Positions 1 to 4,977 of a stretch of 6,736 nucleotides of DNA are shown here, piece by piece. The first letter of the stretch is position 1; each line of letters begins with the position of its first letter. The notes under the pieces are model-generated. The model saw only the letters and a list, made by a program, of their open reading frames with translations. It was not told where the DNA came from and searched no databases. Made by a program: the position numbers and the translations under genes. Source of the stretch: Candidatus Methylarchaceae archaeon HK01M (lineage in GTDB: Archaea > Thermoproteota > Nitrososphaeria > Nitrososphaerales > JACAEJ01); contig JAKLZD010000111.1 of NCBI GenBank assembly GCA_024256245.1, positions 1 through 6,736 on the forward strand. The letters run 5' to 3'.

Positions 1-386
1 AACTCAAGAATTACGGTTAATGGTACGCTGGGGATTATAGGTTCTTTAAGTCCAAAGGTAGCAATACCCCTCAAAATGGCACGAGCACCTCTAATATAAG
101 AAGGCAAACTATACCCTTTTTTAGAGAGTGGTACAGGCATTAATGCAGACTTATCGACTCCAACCCCTTTCGCTTTTAGTAAAGAGTAGCATCCTCTTGC
201 AAAATAAAATAAACATTTACACTTTGCACAGAATACGGGTTCATCTCCTTCTTCAACTTTTCTGATTAGTTTTTCAAGAACAAACCCTCCACATTCCGGG
301 CAATTATCCGTTAAACGTTTAAGTAGATAATGTACTGCAGAACTTCTCGCAAGAAGCAGTTTAGGACTTTTACTTATTTTTTTCAT
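1..386 (-). CDS. Zinc-ribbon N-terminus of a probable radical SAM protein (partial, runs off left edge)
   Basis: Open frame of 128 codons from an ATG at 386 to the window edge with no stop, so the C-terminal part is missing. Seen: CPECGG (residues 29-34) and CAKC (53-56) form a zinc-ribbon-like Cys4 pair, with further cysteines at 58 and 66. A basic/hydrophobic stretch follows, and the visible part ends in PSVPLTVILE. Known: many archaeal radical SAM/SPASM proteins have an N-terminal Cys4 knuckle, then a segment like 'GIxxFGxxxPxxPxxPxxVxxEVT' immediately before the CxxxCxxC cluster motif. Here GIATFGLKEPIIPSVPLT fits that lead-in exactly at the edge. Inference: the CxxxCxxC loop lies just outside the window. 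Substrate unknown. The start has no clear Shine-Dalgarno site but an AT-rich box lies at about -27. It lies 132 bases downstream of the phosphodiesterase on the same strand, and its own promoter makes separate transcription possible. Alternative: another zinc-ribbon protein. Confidence 0.7.
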   Translation of the reverse strand, partial: MKKISKSPKLLLARSSAVHYLLKRLTDNCPECGGFVLEKLIRKVEEGDEPVFCAKCKCLFYFARGCYSLLKAKGVGVDKSALMPVPLSKKGYSLPSYIRGARAILRGIATFGLKEPIIPSVPLTVILE

Positions 387-400
387 TATATTGATATCTT

Positions 401-430
401 TTTTTAATATTATTAAGTTATATTATTTAA
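401..430 (-). promoter_or_regulatory. AT-rich TATA-like promoter region of the zinc-ribbon/radical SAM gene
   Basis: The 30 bases are almost entirely A/T. On the minus strand they read TTAAATAATATAACTTAATA followed by ATATTAAAAA. A TTAATAAT-type box is centred about 27 bases before the ATG at 386, the distance expected for an archaeal TATA box of a leaderless or very short-leader transcript. No purine-rich ribosome-binding site lies just before the ATG. Any window this AT-rich will match a TATA box, so this rests mainly on spacing. Confidence 0.4.
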
Positions 431-518
431 CGATATTGTCTTTGCCTTGCCTCCTTTTTTGCAGAGTAGTCAAAGGATAGTATGCGATAACTAGTCAAGT
501 TTTGGGCCAGATCTAAGT

Positions 519-2078
519 CTAGCTGGGCTTGGTAGATTCTTTAAACGCCTCAACTATAACCTTTCCATCCATGTCACTTGGTATAGTTGTCTCTAATAAG
601 TACAGTATTGTTGGTGCTAGGTCCTCGATTTTAACTATGTTTTCTAATTGCACACCCCTTTTAATTTGGGGACCTTTCATCATAAATATGCCCTCAGGCC
701 TATGTGTTCCAGAAAGCCATTTGGGAGGTATGGTGATAGAGTTGGAGGGAAAATCAAGTTCTTCAAGATAAATATACCCTTGCCTAGGTATGCATACAAG
801 GTCTGGTATTGTATTTACAAGCGGACCATTATAAATCTCTTCTTTCTTAAATACTTTTTCAATTACACATATGTTGGTATTTGAATCCTTTAACTTGTAA
901 AGGTCTTTAATAAGTTGATTTCTTAATTGTTCGTATTCTTCGCCCGGATTTACCATTCCCATAGGCTCTCTACCTTTAAGGTTTATGGAAATCTGGCCCA
1001 TAGACCCCCAAGAAAATGCCTTTGTTTTTTTCCAGTCCACATCTAAAAAAGAAAGAAATAACCTTCTTAAAAGCCGAGAGTACCTTTCCCTACTACCTCC
1101 CCTTATTCTGATATTTCCTTTGTATAATTTTGATAAAAGATTAAGGGTTCCAAATGGTGTTATTCCAGCTAGATATAATAAATACTTAATTCGAGTCCTT
1201 AGTCTTCTTCTCAATTTAAGTAAACCCAGCTTCGAAAGCCATGTGTTAATGTTGATATACTTATAGAGGGGGCCAAATCCATGATCAGACATTATGATCA
1301 CAGTCGCATTTTCACCTGCATTGTAAGCTAGTTCACTGCTAATTTGGTCTATCCTTTTAAGGTATGAAAGGAAAGCTTTTCTATACTTCTCAGATTTTTC
1401 AGGATTATGAAGGATGTGGCTTGGGTCCAAATATTTCCACAAAGCATGTTGAAGATTGTCTGTTCCTTCAAAAACTACAATGAAAAAGTTCCAAACGAAC
1501 CTATTCATCAAATATAAAGCAGTTTTAGCCCTTATCTCGGTAAGTTGAAAGATTTCCGAGATAAAAATGTCTTCTTTTCCTTCTCTGTATGCATAAGTGG
1601 AATGTAGAGGATATTTTCCAACAATACTCTCTATTTCCCTTTTAAGGGAGGATGGGTATACGAAATCTTCTGACTTGGTTTCTGAACCACTTATCATGCA
1701 TCCATTTACTTCCTTTGGAGGATACGTAAAAGGAACGTTTATCACTACAACCTTCTTTCCGTTCTTACTTAAAATCGTCCAGATGTCTTCTCCTCTCCTT
1801 CTACTAGTTGAGGTGATGGTATTATAGCTGTTACTCTCACGCGCAAAAAATCCGATAACTCCATGTTTTCCAGGATTTTTACCAGTCATAAAGGAGGACC
1901 AAGCTGTTGGTGTAAACATGGGAATTGTGGATTGTAAGGTAGTATAAACCCCATCTTTTAGGAAGTTGGAAAAAAATGGAAGTTCTCCTTTTTGCAACAA
2001 AGGAAGCAGCAAATAAAAAGTTGCACCATCTAATCCAATAACCAGCACTTTTTTGGGAGATAAAGCGCATTGAGCCAT
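519..2078 (-). CDS. Alkaline-phosphatase-superfamily phosphodiesterase/nucleotide pyrophosphatase-like protein
   Basis: Complete 519-residue member of the type I phosphodiesterase/nucleotide pyrophosphatase group of the alkaline phosphatase superfamily, two-metal (usually zinc) hydrolases of phosphate mono- or diesters. The metal and catalytic residues are visible in order: GLDGAT (15-20, metal ligand D17), TPTAWSSFMTG (56-66, probable nucleophile T56), EGTDNLQH (204-211, ligands D207 and H211), SDHGFG (264-269, ligands D265 and H266) and SGTHRPEG (456-463, ligand H459). All are intact, so it should be an active enzyme. There is no signal peptide. The basic/hydrophobic stretch around 288-320 could touch a membrane, but no clear transmembrane helix is seen. 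Archaeal homologues often sit among glycosylation or lipid genes; the true substrate cannot be read from sequence. Start chosen at the ATG at 2078 because GAGGGTGATT lies just upstream. A perfect palindrome sits at the promoter position. Confidence 0.93.
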   Translation of the reverse strand: MAQCALSPKKVLVIGLDGATFYLLLPLLQKGELPFFSNFLKDGVYTTLQSTIPMFTPTAWSSFMTGKNPGKHGVIGFFARESNSYNTITSTSRRRGEDIWTILSKNGKKVVVINVPFTYPPKEVNGCMISGSETKSEDFVYPSSLKREIESIVGKYPLHSTYAYREGKEDIFISEIFQLTEIRAKTALYLMNRFVWNFFIVVFEGTDNLQHALWKYLDPSHILHNPEKSEKYRKAFLSYLKRIDQISSELAYNAGENATVIIMSDHGFGPLYKYININTWLSKLGLLKLRRRLRTRIKYLLYLAGITPFGTLNLLSKLYKGNIRIRGGSRERYSRLLRRLFLSFLDVDWKKTKAFSWGSMGQISINLKGREPMGMVNPGEEYEQLRNQLIKDLYKLKDSNTNICVIEKVFKKEEIYNGPLVNTIPDLVCIPRQGYIYLEELDFPSNSITIPPKWLSGTHRPEGIFMMKGPQIKRGVQLENIVKIEDLAPTILYLLETTIPSDMDGKVIVEAFKESTKPS

Positions 2079-2080
2079 CT

Positions 2081-2090
2081 AATCACCCTC
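2081..2090 (-). promoter_or_regulatory. Ribosome-binding site of the phosphodiesterase gene
   Basis: On the minus strand the bases before the ATG at 2078 read GAGGGTGATTAG. GAGG and GGTGAT are both complementary to the archaeal 16S rRNA 3' end, close to the ideal GAGGTGAT with one extra G. Spacing to the ATG is short but workable, and this supports that start. Confidence 0.6.
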
Positions 2091-2101
2091 TACATTTCAT
2101 T

Positions 2102-2115
2102 TAAGGTATACCTTA
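2102..2115. promoter_or_regulatory. Perfect 14-bp palindrome TAAGGTATACCTTA at the phosphodiesterase promoter (candidate operator)
   Basis: TAAGGTATACCTTA is identical to its own reverse complement over 14 bases. Its centre (between 2108 and 2109) lies about 30 bases before the ATG at 2078, where an archaeal TATA box would sit, and its core TATA could itself be that box. Bound protein here would block transcription-factor access. It also contains the stop codon of the winged-helix remnant on the minus strand. Seen: the symmetry and position. Inferred: operator function. No second copy was noticed in the window. Confidence 0.45.
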
Positions 2116-2316
2116 GTGGGTCCATTCCTCCAACTTAATATAATCTTTATCCTCCAGTGCTTTAAGATAACCTGAAAGATAAGTTACATTAGATTTGATT
2201 ATCTTGGCATCCAAACTCTTATGCATTCTACTCATCCATAAAAGTGATGATTAAACTTCAAAAAATATAACTCGGTGATCAGCCTCTTGGTCAGCATCCA
2301 AAAGATCGTATAACCA
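2113..2316 (-). pseudogene. Decayed winged-helix (ArsR/HTH_34-like) transcriptional regulator
   Basis: On the minus strand one frame reads from 2316 to a stop at 2113, interrupted by a single TAA at 2251-2253. Before the stop it reads DADQEADHRVIFFEV; after it SSLLWMSRMHKSLDAKII, then KSNVTYLSGYLKALEDKDYI and KLEEW. The second half matches, without gaps, the usual layout of archaeal winged-helix proteins: 'LLYL..., recognition helix LTxGNLSxHLKxLExxGYIE'. The frame stops again right after the first wing strand and has no good start codon, so it lacks the wing and C-terminal helix of the family. I call it a remnant. An intact 40-residue peptide could begin at the ATG at 2235 (2113-2235), but half a winged helix is unlikely to fold alone. 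It lies directly upstream of the phosphodiesterase and may once have regulated it. Family assignment is from pattern memory, not a search. Confidence 0.45.
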
Positions 2317-2386
2317 CTAAGAGTCGGCAGAAATGAAAGTAGTAACGTTTATCACAGAGGTTTTGTAATCTGAATAAGAGTAGACC

Positions 2387-2905
2387 TTGAAATTAGTAAA
2401 AGACTTGATGACCGTTAAGGTGATAAGTTTTAGGCCAAGTGACAAGCTCTCCAAGGTTGCCGAGACCTTTGCTAAATTGGGGATAAGTGGCGCACCTGTT
2501 GTCGATGATCAAAATAGGGTAATCGGTGTAATCTCTGAAAGGGATATAATAGAGCTTATCAAGTCGAAGTCAGGCATCAAAGAAAGGACAGAAGGGATGC
2601 TTACTGAAACCCTTCAATTCTTCCATATCTATCCGGTTGTTTCGATCGAGTTTAGGCGGACCATGAAAGAACTCGACCTAGAGGAGAAGTTTTGGAAAGA
2701 AATCGAAGATGGAAAGGTAGAAGATATAATGACAAAAAAACCTTTGACTGTTTCAGAGAAAGAAGGCATCGATAAATCGATCGAACTTATGGTCGTAAAA
2801 GGTGTAAATCGTGTGCCAGTTGTTACTGAAGAAGGGGAACTTGTGGGCATAATAACTCGTGCAGACATCATACAAAGCTTTTCTCAAAGTGTGGAGGAGA
2901 ATTAG
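2387..2905 (+). CDS. CBS-domain pair protein with a linker insert (first of two)
   Basis: A 172-residue soluble protein made of two CBS domains, the Bateman module that binds adenine nucleotides, SAM or similar ligands. CBS 1 spans about 1-60 (VKDLMT, GISGAPVVD, then GVISERD at 47-53). CBS 2 spans about 110-168 (VEDIMTKKPLTV, GVNRVPVV, then GIITRAD at 154-160). The GhhSxxD/GhhTxxD motifs carry the Ser/Thr and Asp that usually contact the ligand ribose. Between them is an unusual charged and aromatic insert of roughly 48 residues (61-109: FFHIYPV, FRRTMKELDLEEKFW), absent from the second protein. The start is a TTG: a TAG lies two codons upstream in frame, and the next ATG would cut into the conserved VKDLMT. 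No strong ribosome-binding site precedes it. There is no output domain, so it probably acts through a partner. The next gene starts one base after its stop. Confidence 0.9.
   Translation: MKLVKDLMTVKVISFRPSDKLSKVAETFAKLGISGAPVVDDQNRVIGVISERDIIELIKSKSGIKERTEGMLTETLQFFHIYPVVSIEFRRTMKELDLEEKFWKEIEDGKVEDIMTKKPLTVSEKEGIDKSIELMVVKGVNRVPVVTEEGELVGIITRADIIQSFSQSVEEN
2893..2900 (+). promoter_or_regulatory. Strong ribosome-binding site of the second CBS gene
   Basis: GGAGGAGA ends six bases before the ATG at 2907 and lies within the last codons of the preceding CBS gene. It decides the start of the second gene: a longer in-frame ATG at 2859 has no such site and would overlap the first gene by 47 bases. 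Confidence 0.8.
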
Positions 2906-2906
2906 T

Positions 2907-3332
2907 ATGCCCTTGGCGGAGGATATCATGGTCAAAAAAGACCGAGTAGTTACCTTCCATACTCATGACGACATATCTTATGTAGCACAAACCTTCTACA
3001 AGAAGAATATAAGTGGTGCACCTGTTGTCGATCTGGAAGATAGACCGATAGGCGTGGTTAGCGAATTAGACATCATAGAATCGGTCAAGAAAAGCAGGAT
3101 AGAGAAGTTAAGTCAAGCAAAAGGGTTAATGGAGAAGACAAAGGTCTCAGAAATCATGACAAAGAAAGTTGTTACAGCATCCCCAGATACCAGTCTAACA
3201 GAGCTGGCTGACTTGATGTTCAAAAAAGATGTGAACAGGATACCTATCGTCGACAAAAATGGGAAGTTGCTTGGATTAATTACACGTGGAGATCTATTGA
3301 GGGGAGTCTATAGCCAGATAGAGCAGAGATGA
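2907..3332 (+). CDS. CBS-domain pair protein (second of two)
   Basis: A 141-residue protein that is essentially one Bateman module. CBS 1: AEDIM at 4-8, NISGAPVVD at 34-42, GVVSELD at 49-55. A short charged linker follows at 60-78. CBS 2: VSEIMTKKVVT at 80-90, VNRIPIVD at 109-116, GLITRGD at 123-129. Ligand-type Ser/Thr and Asp are present in both halves, so nucleotide binding is plausible. The gene begins one base after the stop of the first CBS gene and uses a ribosome-binding site inside it, so the two are translated from one message. The proteins share the xISGAPVVD and VNRxPxV patterns and look like paralogues; they may form a hetero-oligomer. Start at 2907 rather than the in-frame ATG at 2859, because the upstream 16 residues do not look like CBS sequence. 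Regulatory target unknown. Confidence 0.92.
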   Translation: MPLAEDIMVKKDRVVTFHTHDDISYVAQTFYKKNISGAPVVDLEDRPIGVVSELDIIESVKKSRIEKLSQAKGLMEKTKVSEIMTKKVVTASPDTSLTELADLMFKKDVNRIPIVDKNGKLLGLITRGDLLRGVYSQIEQR

Positions 3333-3433
3333 CAGGTACTTTTCTCATATACAAGATACAACTTCATAAACCTAACGAATATATTTTGTATCCCTAATGT
3401 TGATTTGGCATGTGTTAATACAAACTAAAAAAT

Positions 3434-3486
3434 GGTCGCCCCGACCTATTAGGGCGGGTGGATGGCGAAGTCCATAAACCTTTTTT
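3434..3486 (+). terminator. GC-rich foldable element ending in TTTTTT (terminator or 3' end of a small RNA)
   Basis: The 40 bases from 3434 are about two-thirds G+C (27 of 40) inside AT-rich spacer. Seen: GGTCG-CCC-CGACC (3434-3446) is a perfect 5-bp hairpin. CGCCC (3437-3441) can alternatively pair with GGGCG (3452-3456). GGTGGA (3457-3462) pairs with TCC (3471-3473) and ACC (3478-3480), with a 4-base bulge. Six Ts follow directly at 3481-3486. The two 5' pairings exclude each other. Position, about 100 bases after the CBS stop and before the next promoter, suits transcription termination. High local GC in an AT-rich archaeon is also a known hallmark of structured non-coding RNA. I recognise no known RNA family, and no tRNA or C/D-box signature. 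Confidence 0.45.
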
Positions 3487-3638
3487 CGTTATTAAAGGAT
3501 TTCTGAACCAATACTACTTAGACTCTGCCCATTCTATGGTCATAAGATTATAAAAAACTAGTCAATGAGACTTTTACGCTTAAGATAAAATAGCATTTGA
3601 GCGGTATTGTTGAATCGATCTTACTTTGTGTTTGTAAA

Positions 3639-3646
3639 TTTATTAA
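3639..3646 (+). promoter_or_regulatory. TATA-like box of the RAM-domain gene
   Basis: TTTATTAA is centred about 26 bases before the GTG at 3669. With no Shine-Dalgarno sequence between them, this is the arrangement of a leaderless archaeal transcript starting at or next to the GTG, and it supports that start over the TTG at 3597. Confidence 0.5.
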
Positions 3647-3668
3647 GAAGAACGTAGTAATTTATAAT

Positions 3669-3911
3669 GTGCCAGTAACCTTCATATTGATGAGTATAGA
3701 TCTTGGAGCAGAAGTAGAGATATTAAAAGAGCTTGAGAAGATCGAGAATGTAAAGGAAGCTTATTTCGTTTACGGCCTCTATGATATAATGGTAAAGGTA
3801 GATGCACAATCTATGGAGAAGGTAAAGGAGACGATACGGAAGATCAGAGGCCTGGACAAAATAAGATCGACAGTTATACTAAGTAGTTGGATGGTAAAGG
3901 AATCAGAGTAG
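3669..3911 (+). CDS. Stand-alone Lrp/AsnC ligand-binding (RAM) domain protein
   Basis: An 80-residue protein consisting only of the ferredoxin-like effector domain of Lrp/AsnC regulators, without the DNA-binding helix-turn-helix. Seen: strand FILMSIDLG (5-13), helix EVEILKELEKIENVKEA (15-31), the diagnostic YFVYGLYDIMVKVDA (32-46), helix MEKVKETIRKIRG (49-61) and closing strand IRSTVIL (65-71). Such proteins oligomerise and bind amino acids at subunit interfaces. In archaea they are common and may modulate full-length Lrp-type regulators or act as free sensors. The start is placed at GTG 3669, since this gives the family's usual length (75-80) and a TATA-like box at the right distance. A TTG at 3597 in frame would add 24 unrelated residues. 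Its 3' end overlaps a convergent minus-strand remnant by nine bases. Neighbouring CBS and aspartate kinase genes suggest amino-acid sensing, but co-regulation is inference. Confidence 0.88.
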   Translation: MPVTFILMSIDLGAEVEILKELEKIENVKEAYFVYGLYDIMVKVDAQSMEKVKETIRKIRGLDKIRSTVILSSWMVKESE

Positions 3912-4013
3912 CTTAACGATCACTTTCCCATTCGACAGACGGGATACAAATTTCCATCCTTTGTTGATACATCTTTTTACCTCTTCTTCTTTTAAATGAT
4001 GTAGGATCCTTTT
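3903..4013 (-). pseudogene. Start-less reading frame: C-terminal tail of a lost protein
   Basis: On the minus strand a 36-codon frame bounded by stops (TAA at 4014-4016, TGA ending at 3903) reads RILHHLKEEEVKRCINKG, then WKFVSRLSNGKVIVKLL. It looks like real protein: an amphipathic charged helix, then a GWxFVxxLxxGKxxVK beta-hairpin. No ATG, GTG or TTG gives a useful start and no matching sequence continues upstream in the same frame. From memory, tails of the form 'EEEhxxhhxxGWxhVxxLxxGKhhVx' close several archaeal proteins, including some integrase-like ones, but I cannot name the family with confidence. It overlaps the last nine bases of the RAM gene, tail to tail. A chance frame remains possible. 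Confidence 0.35.
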
Positions 4014-4243
4014 TTAATATGATATTATGAAGTGGTTGATGATACGATAGTCCTATTAGTAACAAACAAGAGAATCAGATTCAAAATGGATGCTGCGGTC
4101 GGCTTTGTTATCTTTTTATTTTTAGAAAGAACTGAAAATATTCTATATTGATTATAAAATAAAGTTCTAAAAGGGGCTTATGTTTTTCAGGAATCCAAAA
4201 AGATCATTAAGCTTATCAGTTTATTTTATTATTTGGTTTGTAT
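3912..4243. other. Convergent intergenic region with T-rich tracts
   Basis: The 332 bases between the convergent RAM gene and the 191-residue protein hold no intact gene I can support. The first 100 bases contain the start-less remnant on the minus strand. For plus-strand transcription there are T-rich tracts at 3974-3978, 3981-3992 (CTCTTCTTCTTT) and 4010-4015 (TTTTTT), which fit the archaeal habit of ending transcripts at T-runs. For the minus-strand gene, CTTTTTGG (around 4196-4203) and CTTTT (around 4170) could serve the same end. Short plus-strand frames at 4086 (21 codons) and 4180 (25 codons) look like chance. Confidence 0.5.
4010..4015 (+). terminator. T-run, possible terminator of the RAM-domain gene
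   Basis: Six consecutive Ts in CCTTTTTTAATA, about 100 bases after the RAM stop codon, preceded by further T-rich tracts. Archaeal termination often needs only a U-run without a hairpin; none is evident here. Weak evidence on its own. Confidence 0.3.
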
Positions 4244-4819
4244 TCAAAAAGACCTGATGTTAATTTGAACCAAGTAACTTTTTAGATAGTCTAAAGGCTC
4301 GAATCTGCATACTCTTACGACTTTAATATCTTCGCTTAGACCTACCTTCCTTTCAGGGGAAAGGAAGAGGATTGCCATCTCTCCTTTTTTTAAAGTCGAG
4401 TCTATCGAGTGGCACACAAATTCGTCTCTCTCTTTCATGTTCTTGTGCAACATATCAACTATGGTCTCATCATTCATGGTCTCCATCATGCTCAACCAGG
4501 ATTTCGTCTCCCCAACCAAGACTTTATCTTCAGTCGAATGAAGTATTGTGCCCGATTGCATCAATGACTTCACGATTTCTCCTGCATCTTCGTCCTCCGA
4601 CATAATATCCTTCAAACCTTCTTCTCCAAATTCTGTCAGCGAATCGAAATAAATTCTGTTTATCCTTCCAGTGAGCTTAAACGTTCTTTCCTTCACGTAG
4701 CTCCAAAACTCGGCATGTCTCTCTTCGAAGTCTGGCGGAAGATCTTTAGCTATAAGCCTGAATTGTTTTTGAGTGTACATCTTTGGTACGACAAAGAGTG
4801 TTCTTGCCATGTGACTCAT
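4244..4819 (-). CDS. Conserved-looking archaeal protein of unknown function
   Basis: A 191-residue protein I do not recognise as a named family. Seen: an N-terminal beta strand TLFVVPKMYT (7-16); acidic/aromatic helices with DLPPDFEERHAEFWSYVKE (26-44); a segment RINRIYFDSLTEFGEEGL (52-69) that could start a Rossmann-like or nuclease-like core; a helical middle (TKSWLSMMETMND, 105-117); and RDEFVCHSIDSTLKKGEMAILFLSPERK (131-158) before a last strand-helix, IKVVRVCRFEPLDYLKSYL (165-183). There is no signal peptide, transmembrane helix or metal-binding cysteine cluster. The ID(S)TL-KKGEMAILFLSP pattern has the look of a conserved core, so this is probably a real soluble enzyme or regulator. Start at the ATG at 4819; a second ATG at 4810 is possible. 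A TATA-like box lies about 29 bases before 4819 and no Shine-Dalgarno site is seen, fitting a leaderless message. It is transcribed away from aspartate kinase. Confidence 0.8.
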   Translation of the reverse strand: MSHMARTLFVVPKMYTQKQFRLIAKDLPPDFEERHAEFWSYVKERTFKLTGRINRIYFDSLTEFGEEGLKDIMSEDEDAGEIVKSLMQSGTILHSTEDKVLVGETKSWLSMMETMNDETIVDMLHKNMKERDEFVCHSIDSTLKKGEMAILFLSPERKVGLSEDIKVVRVCRFEPLDYLKSYLVQINIRSF

Positions 4820-4840
4820 CGAATTAAAGTCGATCTTAAC

Positions 4841-4861
4841 TTAATTTTATTTATTTATTTA
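4841..4861 (-). promoter_or_regulatory. AT-rich promoter with four TTTA repeats upstream of the unknown-function gene
   Basis: On the plus strand 4846-4861 is TTTA repeated four times, preceded by TTAAT. On the minus strand this reads as TAAATAAATAAA-type sequence, a good TATA-like box centred about 29 bases before the ATG at 4819. The repeat could vary in copy number, shifting box spacing, but that is speculation. Confidence 0.45.
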
Positions 4862-4863
4862 TC

Positions 4864-4922
4864 TTATACTTTGATTATAATCGATTCAGTCATATATCTT
4901 TGACGACTCTATAGAAGGAGTC
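4864..4922 (+). promoter_or_regulatory. Promoter and leader hairpin of aspartate kinase (candidate)
   Basis: The aspartate kinase ATG at 4978 has no TATA-like box at -27 (that stretch is AGGCTGGTTCACAG), so its promoter is probably further up. TATA-like sequences are TTATAATC near 4875-4882 and ATATATC near 4892-4898. Either would give a leader of roughly 55-80 bases, long for an archaeon. This leader contains GACTC-TATAGAAG-GAGTC (stem 4905-4909 with 4918-4922), a perfect 5-bp hairpin. Leader-based control is possible but unproven. Confidence 0.3.
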
Positions 4923-4977
4923 TCAGCTGAATACACTAAACTTATCAACAAGGCTGGTTCACAGTTTATGGTAAGAT

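Larger units (their letters stand above)
3333..3668 (+). other. Intergenic region between the CBS operon and the RAM-domain gene
   Basis: About 336 bases with no gene I can support on either strand. It holds AT-rich stretches (a possible TATATTTTG box near 3380-3388), a GC-rich foldable element with a T-run (3434-3486, listed separately), and the promoter of the next gene. A 9-base direct repeat CATAAACCT occurs at 3365-3373 and 3474-3482, probably by chance. An in-frame TTG at 3597 could extend the next gene by 24 residues, but those residues do not belong to its domain. Confidence 0.6.

Noticed and set aside
451..455. GGAGG on the minus strand, Shine-Dalgarno-like
   Set aside because: No start codon follows at a usable distance; probably coincidental.
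529..1827. Several plus-strand open frames of 60-93 codons inside the phosphodiesterase region
   Set aside because: They lie antisense to a gene with intact catalytic motifs and show no domain features of their own.
2859..2906. Longer start for the second CBS protein at ATG 2859
   Set aside because: No ribosome-binding site, a 47-base overlap with the first gene, and 16 residues unlike CBS sequence; the ATG at 2907 has GGAGGAGA upstream.
2629..2935. Minus-strand frames of 60-80 codons over the CBS genes
   Set aside because: Low-complexity Ser/Thr-rich translations antisense to clear CBS domains.
489..3564. 9-base identity ACTAGTCAA near 490 and near 3557
   Set aside because: Too short, no flanking similarity, no inverted or target-site structure; expected by chance.
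4086..4151. 21-codon frame starting MDAAVGFVIFLFL
   Set aside because: Too short and T-rich, with no ribosome-binding site or TATA-like box at a fitting distance.
4180..4257. 25-codon plus-strand frame with a hydrophobic stretch (SVYFIIWFVF) and GGGG upstream
   Set aside because: Very short, AT-rich, and overlaps the 3' end of the opposite-strand gene; it reads like chance.
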